Source: Cytophagaceae bacterium
GTDB lineage: Bacteria > Bacteroidota > Bacteroidia > Cytophagales > Flexibacteraceae
Direction of reading: 5' to 3'
Assembly: GCA_027485575.1 (NCBI GenBank)
Contig: JAIXQU010000176.1
Coordinates: 1-43,707 of the forward strand
Length of the DNA stretch: 43,707 nt
Shown here: in pieces, positions 7,930-15,017 of the stretch
How positions within the stretch are numbered: position 1 is the first letter of the stretch
How the letters are laid out: each line of letters opens with the position of its first letter
Notes under the pieces: model-generated
Databases searched by the model: none
What the model saw: the letters and a program-made list of their open reading frames with translations, nothing else
Told to the model about the DNA's origin: nothing
Made by a program: the position numbers and the translations under genes

Positions 7930-9396
7930 CTATTTTATAACCAATCTTTTTATATCACTTGAAACCCCTGATTTGATAAAGTAGATTCCAGACTTAAGTT
8001 CTGAAAAATCCATCTTAACTTCCATTTGACCCTCTGGAAAAGTGAATTTTGATACTTCTGTGCCAAGGGAGTTAAAGACTATAAATTCCACATCCTTTTC
8101 TACCTGGTTTTCCCATTTAATCGAAACCAAACCTGAAGAAGGATTTGGAAAAACAATTAATGAATTAGTTGAAACGGGATTCAACTGCTCTTCTGCCACT
8201 TTTTCTCTGGTAAATCCACCATTTACTACGATTGACAAATTAACTGTCACAACCGCAGACCCAATAAAACCTTGCTTGACAGCCATTGCTTTAATGGTTG
8301 CAGAAGCTGGCAAAACAAAAGGACCAGTGTACAGTTTCGTAAATCCGGCGCCTAAAACCGGTGTATTTCCGGTAAGTGTATAATAGATGATTGAACCTGG
8401 CGTTGAAGATGAAATCGTAACTGTTTGTGGCCCCATGTAAAACCCTGAAGCTGGTGTAATAACTGGATTGGAAACAATGGTTGGATTGACAATTGAATAA
8501 CTTGAAACCAGAATTCCACTTGAAGCCATATTGGACTTAATCGCCATGGCCCTAACGGTAGCACTTGCGGGAAGTTGAAAAGGTCCATTATAAATTCTTG
8601 TGAAACTGGAACCTGGATTTGGCACATTGCCTGATGTAGTATAATAAATTACAGCACCTGGCGTTGAGGAGGAAAGCATTATAGTAATTGGACCGGAATA
8701 AGACCCAGCGGCTGGAAAAATTACCGGAGTTGCCACTATTGAAGGGCTGTTAATAGAAATATAAGAAGAGCTTACCGGGCTATTTCCCATCCCTGATTTC
8801 ACTGCCAATGCTTTTATGGTTCCGGTTAAAGGCAATTGAAATGGGCCCGTATAAATCCTGGTAAAAGAGGTTCCAACCACGGGTGTATTTCCAGTTGTGG
8901 TAAAATAAATTGTAGAATTCGGAGTTGAGCAGCTGATGGAAATGGTTTGCGGGCCTGAAAAACTGCCCGAACCCGGCGTGATAACCGGAGCATTTGCATG
9001 AACCGGGTTGGTAGAAAATGTCAAAACAGAAGTTGAAATCTGGCTTCTGATATTATTTTTTACCGCAAGGGCTTTAAGAGTTGTGTTTTGAAAAATAGCA
9101 AATGGACCGACAAATACGTGCGTGGCACTTCCACCTGGGATAGGATTTGTACCATTGGTTGTGAAATAGATAATTGCCCCACTTGTTGGACACGTGATAT
9201 TTACATTTGTAGGACCATTTAAAACGGAAGAATTCGGAGTAATTACAGGTTTCTCTACCGTATGGGTTTGGGTCATTTCAATCCCAAACATTTCTGATTT
9301 TGGTTCAAATCCTCCACAAATTATTATTTCAGAAGCATTGATTTGAAATAAAATGGACATTGTCAAAAAAGAAAGCAGTGCAAATCGTCTTTTCAT
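7930..9396 (-). CDS. T9SS-secreted protein with four chitobiase/hexosaminidase C-terminal-type repeats
   Basis: A 488-residue surface or secreted protein. A signal peptide spans about 1-22 (MKRRFALLSFLTMSILFQINA). Four tandem repeats of about 80 residues follow, at about 49-127, 136-216, 223-303 and 310-390, each with P-V-I-x-P, G-P-x-x-x-x-I, a YYTTxGxxP-type strand, Y-x-G-P-F and a KA-x-A-V-K ending. This is the pattern of the CHB_HEX_C_1 (Fn3-associated) beta-sandwich. The C-terminus (about 412-488) is a T9SS type A sorting domain with FPNPSSG, SGIYFIK and a basic end KRLVIK. There is no catalytic domain, so an adhesive, scaffolding or glycan-binding role is likely. I chose the ATG at 9396 because the signal peptide begins there; the longer frame starts inside the promoter at 9424-9431. 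It ends at the terminator at 7867-7900. Confidence 0.88.
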   Translation of the reverse strand: MKRRFALLSFLTMSILFQINASEIIICGGFEPKSEMFGIEMTQTHTVEKPVITPNSSVLNGPTNVNITCPTSGAIIYFTTNGTNPIPGGSATHVFVGPFAIFQNTTLKALAVKNNIRSQISTSVLTFSTNPVHANAPVITPGSGSFSGPQTISISCSTPNSTIYFTTTGNTPVVGTSFTRIYTGPFQLPLTGTIKALAVKSGMGNSPVSSSYISINSPSIVATPVIFPAAGSYSGPITIMLSSSTPGAVIYYTTSGNVPNPGSSFTRIYNGPFQLPASATVRAMAIKSNMASSGILVSSYSIVNPTIVSNPVITPASGFYMGPQTVTISSSTPGSIIYYTLTGNTPVLGAGFTKLYTGPFVLPASATIKAMAVKQGFIGSAVVTVNLSIVVNGGFTREKVAEEQLNPVSTNSLIVFPNPSSGLVSIKWENQVEKDVEFIVFNSLGTEVSKFTFPEGQMEVKMDFSELKSGIYFIKSGVSSDIKRLVIK

Positions 9397-9423
9397 ATCA
9401 CAATTTTTTCTAAGTATTTTTTG

Positions 9424-9431
9424 CAAAGATA
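9424..9431 (-). promoter_or_regulatory. Bacteroidota -7 promoter element (TATCTTTG)
   Basis: An exact TAnnTTTG match on the minus strand, 28 bases before the ATG at 9396. No TTG sits at the expected -33 distance. Its position rules out the longer reading frame that begins at 9426. Confidence 0.6.
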
Positions 9432-9703
9432 TTTAAAAGTATAATTATTCATATTTTTTTATATAATTTTTTCAATATTTTCTAAAATCAAGCATTTCCA
9501 ACTACAGCATCTTATCTCCATTTTGACCAATGGTTAAATCGCAATCACAATGATTTTCAAATTCTTAAATCAAAATTGCCAACACCTTTCCAACCTGAAA
9601 CTCCTATTATTTCTTTATCCGTTATCAATTCATCGCATTAGGCGGTTTCGGCCAGGTCAGGAAAAAATTTAAATCCAGTTTTAAATCAGGATATAAAATA
9701 TTG

Positions 9704-9938
9704 AAATGGGATTTTCCAATTCAAAGATGTCATGCATATGAGCCAATGGGAAATGGAAACCAGGGCTTATTGATATGGAATGGCGAATCTGTGCTAAAAA
9801 TATCCATTGCACATGGCGGCTTCTGGGACAGAAGATGAGTAGGATTGTTCGTTACAAACCTGACTTCAGAAAAAATATGCACACAAGTTTAATGGAAAAC
9901 CGGCAAAAGAAAGTGTCCTTAACGGGACTTTTGGGTAA
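9704..9938 (+). pseudogene. Decayed fragment of a glycoside-hydrolase-like gene
   Basis: In the 640-base gap between two divergent genes the plus strand encodes KWDFPIQRCHAYEPMGNGNQ, then GLLIWNGESVLKISIAHGGF and WDRR, ending at TGA 9836-9838. The PMGNG-x-x-G-x-x-x-W block followed by a strand and an aromatic-W-D-x-R turn resembles the N-terminal region of (alpha/alpha)6 glycoside hydrolases of the GH95-like kind. Beyond the TGA the same frame continues as FVTNLTSEKICTQ to a TAA at 9890-9892, and another frame continues as FNGKPAKESVLNGTFG to 9938. Several stops and a frameshift within a short stretch, and no start or full-length frame, indicate a remnant. The family call is by eye. I see nothing else clear in 9432-10000. 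Confidence 0.5.
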
Positions 9939-10000
9939 GATGAAATTTTAATTGTTTAGTCAATTTTATAGGTTTTTTACAATTATTTATAAAATTAGTT

Positions 10001-10028
10001 TTGTTTTTGCAATTTATTATTACTTTTG
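10001..10028 (+). promoter_or_regulatory. Bacteroidota promoter, TTG-N17-TACTTTTG
   Basis: A -33 TTG at 10001-10003, a 17-base spacer and a -7 element TACTTTTG at 10021-10028. It lies upstream of the HisKA_2 sensor kinase gene, leaving a leader of about 30-80 bases depending on the start used. Confidence 0.7.
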
Positions 10029-10117
10029 CAATACGGGAATTATGAGTCATTGCGTAATTCTCAATATTGAAAATTCTGAATAAGTCTATCTCATTCAAAA
10101 TTCAAAACCAACCACAC

Positions 10118-12175
10118 ATGCAATTCCATTTGACAGGGGATGAAATATCTCTTCACAAAACTCTAGAGGAATTGGTTTCCTTGTTTGAGCCTTATCCGGT
10201 TTGGATACTGGATGAAAGCCTGAATACTGCAGCATGTTCAAAAGCAGCAAAAAAAATCAACGAAACATTTTTCAATTCAAATTCCAATAAACACAACATA
10301 CAAGCACTAATATCAGGAACTGATGAAACCAAAACCAATTTCAGATTAAAAATTGGTTTGAAGGATGAAATATCAGGTTTATTTTCGGCCTCAAAAATAA
10401 CCATATCAGGTCATAAATATACTATCGTTAAGCCAGTGAACCCGCCAGTAGATCTTCAAATTTCCTCCCAAAATATTATAGAAGCCGAATTTGGAATATA
10501 TACCTGGCAATTCAATCTTGAATCTAATTTATTTTATTTTTCTAAAGAAGCTGCAGATAGTTTATTCGGAAAGAAGGTTAAAAACCTGGATTATCAGGAT
10601 TTCTATTCTGCCTTGTCCATTGAGTCTCTTGATAGATTTTCCCGGGCAATGGAGGAGGCCATCAATCTTAAAAAGGATTTTTCCATAGACCTCATGATAG
10701 AAAAACCAGGTGGAAATTCCTGGGTTAATTTCATCTGCAAGTCAACCCTGGATAATGAAAATGGCATTTGGCTAACTGGTTTAATTAAAGATTGCCAAAA
10801 GGAAAGAACTGAAGAAAAAGCCAAAAGAGATTTGAACCTATGGCTAAACTCTGGTTTGAATAAGCTGGAGGTAAAAAATTCAGAAGGCGAAATCATTGGG
10901 CAATGGGGGAATTCTAACCCTGACCGAGGCACAACTTTTTTAGATGGAAAAAGGTCTTCTATAATTTACGATTTTAGAAACAAACCAAAATTTAGTGTCG
11001 TTTCCGAAATTCAAAATCAAGTTGAAACCAAATCAGATTCCAAACTAAAAGAAGAGCAGGAAGAGTCAAAATCTGAAGCGATTTCCCTTCCAACCCTTGA
11101 AATTTCTGTTCCCGAATCCAACTTTAGTAAGGAGGAAAAATGTGTCGCAATAACCAAACAAATCGGAATTTCAATTGATGCCCAGGTATCCGCTCTTGGA
11201 ATATTTGATGGAAGTAGATTTGAATGGAAAGCATGGTGGAAAAGCCCGAATAAATATGCCTTACCTATAAAAAAATACAGCGGCGAATGGCTTCCGGAGC
11301 TTGATTGGTTGGTCGATGTCGAAATTGAGAACAAAAAATTTCCAGACCGCTATTGGTGGCCACAAGATATGCTTCCGTTTGAGATTGGAAAATCATTTGG
11401 TGAAGGTTGGATGCTCATCGCAGAACCTATCTCCCAAAAGGAAACTTCTGTTCTTGCAATTAAGACCAACACACCGGAAGAAGCCAAAAAACATACCGGT
11501 ACAATTCTCCAAAGTCTTGATGCCTTAAAACCGATTCGATCCGAATCAAAAGGCGAAAATTCCGTGCAAAAGTTACAAGCTGAAATACAGGAAAAAGATT
11601 TGGCCATTAAGGAGATAAACCATAGGGCAAAAAACAATCTTGCACTCGCTGCAAGTATGGTAAAAATGGAAGCAGGCTATTCTGAGAATCCTGAAGCGCT
11701 GTTTTCGCTTAAACAAACACAAAAAAGGCTTGAGACTTTGGCCTCCATTCACGAATTGCTTTACAAGAACCCAATTTCAAAAGAAACTGTTGATATCAAA
11801 GAATATCTTACACAACTTCTTGGGGGGTTAGTTTCAAGCTTTGGAAATCAGGATATTGAGTTAGAATTGCAGATTGATTCCGTAGAGATACCAATGAAAA
11901 AGGCCTGTACAATAGGCTTGTTGGTAAATGAACTTGTTTGTAATTCATTTAAATATGCATTTGAAGTTGGAAAAAAAGGACTACTTCGGGTTGATTTTTT
12001 AGATAAGGGAGATGTTTTCAAAATGAGAGTAACCGACAATGGACCAGGAATTAAGAAAAATGATAAGGACTCACTTGGAAAAATATTAATCGAAGAATTT
12101 GTAAAACAATTGGAAGGGAATATTGAAATTGACAATTCAAACGGAACTACTTTTTTTATCACTTTTAAGAAATAA
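10118..12175 (+). CDS. PAS/GAF-type sensor histidine kinase, HisKA_2 family
   Basis: A 685-residue kinase without signal peptide or membrane helix, so probably a cytoplasmic sensor. Numbered from the ATG at 10118: a short N-terminal domain (about 1-110), a PAS-like domain (about 120-230), a charged linker (about 295-335), a tryptophan-rich GAF-like domain (about 340-470, with WKAWWKS and RYWWPQD), then a HisKA_2 dimerisation domain whose phospho-acceptor is His 502 in INHRAKNN, and a HATPase domain with N box LVNELVCNSFKYAF and G1 box DNGPGIK. HisKA_2 kinases usually signal to stand-alone receivers, and one follows 27 bases later. A TTG start at 10067 would add 17 residues and cannot be excluded, because this genome clearly uses TTG. 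Confidence 0.88.
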   Translation: MQFHLTGDEISLHKTLEELVSLFEPYPVWILDESLNTAACSKAAKKINETFFNSNSNKHNIQALISGTDETKTNFRLKIGLKDEISGLFSASKITISGHKYTIVKPVNPPVDLQISSQNIIEAEFGIYTWQFNLESNLFYFSKEAADSLFGKKVKNLDYQDFYSALSIESLDRFSRAMEEAINLKKDFSIDLMIEKPGGNSWVNFICKSTLDNENGIWLTGLIKDCQKERTEEKAKRDLNLWLNSGLNKLEVKNSEGEIIGQWGNSNPDRGTTFLDGKRSSIIYDFRNKPKFSVVSEIQNQVETKSDSKLKEEQEESKSEAISLPTLEISVPESNFSKEEKCVAITKQIGISIDAQVSALGIFDGSRFEWKAWWKSPNKYALPIKKYSGEWLPELDWLVDVEIENKKFPDRYWWPQDMLPFEIGKSFGEGWMLIAEPISQKETSVLAIKTNTPEEAKKHTGTILQSLDALKPIRSESKGENSVQKLQAEIQEKDLAIKEINHRAKNNLALAASMVKMEAGYSENPEALFSLKQTQKRLETLASIHELLYKNPISKETVDIKEYLTQLLGGLVSSFGNQDIELELQIDSVEIPMKKACTIGLLVNELVCNSFKYAFEVGKKGLLRVDFLDKGDVFKMRVTDNGPGIKKNDKDSLGKILIEEFVKQLEGNIEIDNSNGTTFFITFKK

Positions 12176-12202
12176 ATCAACCAAATTCTAAATCCAGGAA
12201 AA

Positions 12203-12577
12203 TTGAAAAAAATATTAATTGTTGAAGACGAAAGAATACTTGCCGTTTCGTTAAAAATGGACCTTAATGAAATTGGGTATGAGAACATTACGATTGTAAC
12301 CAATTGTGATGATGCTTTAGACATAGTTAGACAAGGAAATTTAGATTTAGCCTTGCTTGACATCAACATTCAAGGAGATAAAACTGGAATTGATACTGCA
12401 TACTTAATCTCAGAAAAATCAGAAATTCCAGTTATCTTTTTAACCGGAGAAACAGACTTCGAGACCAGATTCAAAGCAGAATCTGCGCCAAATTGTAAGG
12501 GTTATTTAACCAAACCTGTGAAATTGGATATTTTACAGCCCCTTATTTTTCAGATTTTCAGTCTGAGTCCGGTTTAG
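12203..12577 (+). CDS. Single-domain response regulator (receiver only)
   Basis: A 124-residue CheY-like receiver with no output domain. Acidic pocket Glu 8/Asp 9, phospho-acceptor Asp 53 in LLDINIQG, Thr 81 in LTGE and Lys 104 in TKP are all present. The INIQGDKTGID loop resembles receivers paired with HisKA_2 kinases. The start is TTG at 12203: it gives MKKILIVEDE, the standard N-terminus, and no ATG is available. It lies 27 bases after the kinase gene and is the probable phosphorylation target. Its last codons overlap the stop of the convergent agmatine deiminase gene by four bases (TTAG). Confidence 0.9.
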   Translation: MKKILIVEDERILAVSLKMDLNEIGYENITIVTNCDDALDIVRQGNLDLALLDINIQGDKTGIDTAYLISEKSEIPVIFLTGETDFETRFKAESAPNCKGYLTKPVKLDILQPLIFQIFSLSPV

Positions 12578-13635
12578 ATTGGCTCTTGTTGACTCAAACA
12601 ATGAAAGCTTCCTAAGCCCCAAATCAAATCAGTAGAGTCGATTCCAAAAATCTTTCTATCCGGAAAACACCTTTGAATGGTTCTTAAGGCAATCGGATCA
12701 TTTTTTGAATCTCTAAAAGTAGGTACATACACAGCCCCATTCCCAATATAAAAATTGGCATAACTCGCCGGCAATCTCTGGTCTTCCCAAATCACCGGTT
12801 TTGGCATAGGGATTTCAATCACATTTACGGGTTTACCATCCAATAATTTAAAAGTCTTGAGCATTTTCAGATTTTCCTGAAGCACTTCATAGTTCTCATC
12901 CTCAGGGTCTTCTTCAACCACTGTAAGGATTGTGTCGGGCTTTACAAACCTGGCAATATCATCTATGTGACCATCTGTATCATCACCAACAATACCATCG
13001 CCCAACCACAAGATTTGTTCTGCTCCATAAAACTCTTTTAAATACCATTCAATCTGCTCCTGATTTAGGCTGGGATTTCTATTGGGATTCAACAAACAAG
13101 CCTTTGTAGTTAGAATGGTGCCGGCTCCATTAAACTCAACTGAGCCACCTTCCATTACAATACCAGGATTAAAAACTTCTAAACCAAGCAGTTCACCTAC
13201 TCTTGTGGGGATAACATCATCCAGATCGTAGGGCGGGTACTTTTCTCCCCAGGCATTATATCCCCAATCAATAATTGCTCTTTTTCCTTTTTGGGTTTTA
13301 TGAAGCAAAAAAGCGGGACCATGATCACGACACCAGGCATCATTGGTTGGGAAATAGTGGAACTTAACATTGTGCCAATTGAGCTCATATTTTTTTAATC
13401 TGTTAATGGCAGATTGCTCCATTTCCTTGTCTGCAATATTGATATTTACCTGCTCTAAAAAACTCAATTTGGAGATAAATTCGCAATAAGCAGGGTATGC
13501 CTCCTCAAGTTTACCCGGCCAGGAAGCCTCCTTTTGAATCCAGCTTAACCAGGTGGAAGCGTGTAATGCCCATTCGGGTGGAAAGTAATATCCTGACTGT
13601 TTAGGAGTTATAGTTGAAAAAGAAGTTTCTAACAT
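12574..13635 (-). CDS. aguA: Agmatine deiminase (PAD_porph family)
   Basis: A 353-residue cytoplasmic enzyme that hydrolyses agmatine to N-carbamoylputrescine and ammonia, a step of the arginine-to-putrescine/spermidine route. Guanidino-modifying signatures are complete: DAWCRDHGP with Arg 103 and Asp 104, MEGGS with Glu 162, DDTDGHIDD with His 223, and the nucleophile Cys 346 in GSFHCLSQQ. The length is usual. It has no signal peptide, unlike the secreted peptidylarginine deiminase of Porphyromonas. N-carbamoylputrescine amidohydrolase, its normal partner, is not in the window. Its stop overlaps that of the convergent receiver gene. Confidence 0.93.
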   Translation of the reverse strand: MLETSFSTITPKQSGYYFPPEWALHASTWLSWIQKEASWPGKLEEAYPAYCEFISKLSFLEQVNINIADKEMEQSAINRLKKYELNWHNVKFHYFPTNDAWCRDHGPAFLLHKTQKGKRAIIDWGYNAWGEKYPPYDLDDVIPTRVGELLGLEVFNPGIVMEGGSVEFNGAGTILTTKACLLNPNRNPSLNQEQIEWYLKEFYGAEQILWLGDGIVGDDTDGHIDDIARFVKPDTILTVVEEDPEDENYEVLQENLKMLKTFKLLDGKPVNVIEIPMPKPVIWEDQRLPASYANFYIGNGAVYVPTFRDSKNDPIALRTIQRCFPDRKIFGIDSTDLIWGLGSFHCLSQQEPI

Positions 13636-13660
13636 TCAATAAGGTTTTCTGTGGAATGGC

Positions 13661-13668
13661 TAGGTTTG
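13661..13668 (+). promoter_or_regulatory. Bacteroidota -7 promoter element (TAGGTTTG)
   Basis: An exact TAnnTTTG match in the 63-base divergent gap between aguA and tgt. Transcription from it would start near 13675, which excludes an upstream in-frame start for tgt at 13651 and supports the ATG at 13699. Confidence 0.6.
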
Positions 13669-13698
13669 CACTGCAAAACAACACAAAAGGAATTTAAG

Positions 13699-14829
13699 AT
13701 GAAGTTTGATCTGCAATCAAAAGATAAATTTTCTAAAGCCAGGGCTGGAATTATCCAAACAGACCATGGAACAATAGAGACTCCCATATTTATGCCAGTA
13801 GGAACTGCAGGCACAGTAAAGGCGGTTCATCAAAGAGAACTGCACCAGGATGTAAAAGCAGAAATAATTCTTGGGAATACTTATCATCTTTATTTAAGAC
13901 CTGGTCTAGATGTTTTAGAAAATGCCGGGGGATTGCACAAATTCAACCATTGGGACAAACCAATCCTGACAGATAGCGGTGGATACCAGGTTTTTAGCCT
14001 TGCTGCACAAAGAAAAATAACCGAAAAAGGGGTAACATTCAAATCCCATATTGATGGAAGCAGCCATCTTTTTACACCAGAAAGAGCGATGGAAATCCAG
14101 AGGTATATTGGAGGAGATATTGTAATGGCTTTTGATGAATGCCCACCCTACCCTTCTGAGTACAAATATGCAAGAGACTCAATGGGACTAACGCATAGAT
14201 GGCTTGATAGATGCATACAATTTATGAAAGATTCTGAACCCAAATATGGGCATACCCAAAACTTGTTTCCCATTGTCCAAGGTTCTACTTATAAAGACTT
14301 GCGAAAAGAGTCAGCTGAATTTATTGCTTCCCGCGGAATGGATGGAAATGCCATAGGTGGACTTTCAGTTGGAGAACCTGCCGAATTGATGTATGAACAC
14401 ACAGAGTGGGTGAATGAGTTTTTACCCGAGGACAAGCCAAGATATCTTATGGGTGTTGGAACGCCTGAAAATATTTTGACATGTATAGGTCTGGGAGTTG
14501 ATATGTTTGATTGTGTTATGCCAACAAGAAATGGAAGAAATGGAATGCTTTTTACAACCCAAGGCATTATTAACATTAAAAATGAGAAGTGGAAATTTGA
14601 CAACTCAAGCATTGACCCAGGTTTAGAAAGTTATTCCAGCCAGTTTTATTCTAAATCTTACCTCAGACATTTGTTCATATCCAAAGAATTCCTGGCGCTT
14701 CAAATTGCTTCGCTTCAAAATCTGGCGTTTTACATTTATCTTGTAAAGCAAGCCAGACAAAAAATTATGAATCAGGAGTTTGAGTCATGGAAATCCGGAG
14801 CCATAGCACAATATATGCAAAGACTTTAG
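13699..14829 (+). CDS. tgt: tRNA-guanine transglycosylase (queuine), lacking the zinc site
   Basis: A 376-residue enzyme that replaces guanine 34 by preQ1 in tRNAs with GUN anticodons, for queuosine synthesis. The TIM-barrel motifs are intact: Asp 92 in TDSGGYQVFSL, PIVQG at 191-195, GGLSVGE near 220-226 and the nucleophile Asp 271 in FDCVMPTRNGRNG. The zinc-binding subdomain is aligned by IDP (305-307) and YLRHL (321-325), but all four ligands (canonical C-x-C-x2-C-x25-H) are replaced: Leu 309, Ser 311, Ser 314, Gln 340. Spacing is otherwise exactly conserved. I recall that other Bacteroidota TGTs also vary here, so this may be a lineage trait. The ATG at 13699 agrees with the promoter at 13661-13668. 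queD, from the same pathway, lies at 22423. Confidence 0.95.
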   Translation: MKFDLQSKDKFSKARAGIIQTDHGTIETPIFMPVGTAGTVKAVHQRELHQDVKAEIILGNTYHLYLRPGLDVLENAGGLHKFNHWDKPILTDSGGYQVFSLAAQRKITEKGVTFKSHIDGSSHLFTPERAMEIQRYIGGDIVMAFDECPPYPSEYKYARDSMGLTHRWLDRCIQFMKDSEPKYGHTQNLFPIVQGSTYKDLRKESAEFIASRGMDGNAIGGLSVGEPAELMYEHTEWVNEFLPEDKPRYLMGVGTPENILTCIGLGVDMFDCVMPTRNGRNGMLFTTQGIINIKNEKWKFDNSSIDPGLESYSSQFYSKSYLRHLFISKEFLALQIASLQNLAFYIYLVKQARQKIMNQEFESWKSGAIAQYMQRL

Positions 14830-14844
14830 GTTTAAAAACCTAAA
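14825..14844 (+). terminator. Weak inverted repeat at the end of tgt
   Basis: TTTAGGTTT and AAACCTAAA are perfect 9-base arms separated by AA; the tgt stop TAG lies in the left arm. The stem is AT-rich and is not followed by a T-run, so termination is uncertain. The following 170 bases to the kinase gene show nothing else clear. Confidence 0.25.
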
Positions 14845-15017
14845 ATATTCAGTGGCTTATCGGAAGTCAAATCTTCCTTATTACTCCATTTGGTACAGGA
14901 ATCTTGAAATTGAAAAAAAATATTGATTTTTTGTAAATGAAATAAAAAGCTGAATTGAAGTCAAAATCGACTTTGGTGTTTAGGTTAAAAACTTAATTTC
15001 AGGGTAAATTACAAAAA

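Noticed and set aside
11848-12369. 173-codon open frame on the minus strand
   Set aside because: It lies entirely antisense to the HisKA_2 kinase and receiver genes, whose motifs are complete; its translation has no family resemblance.
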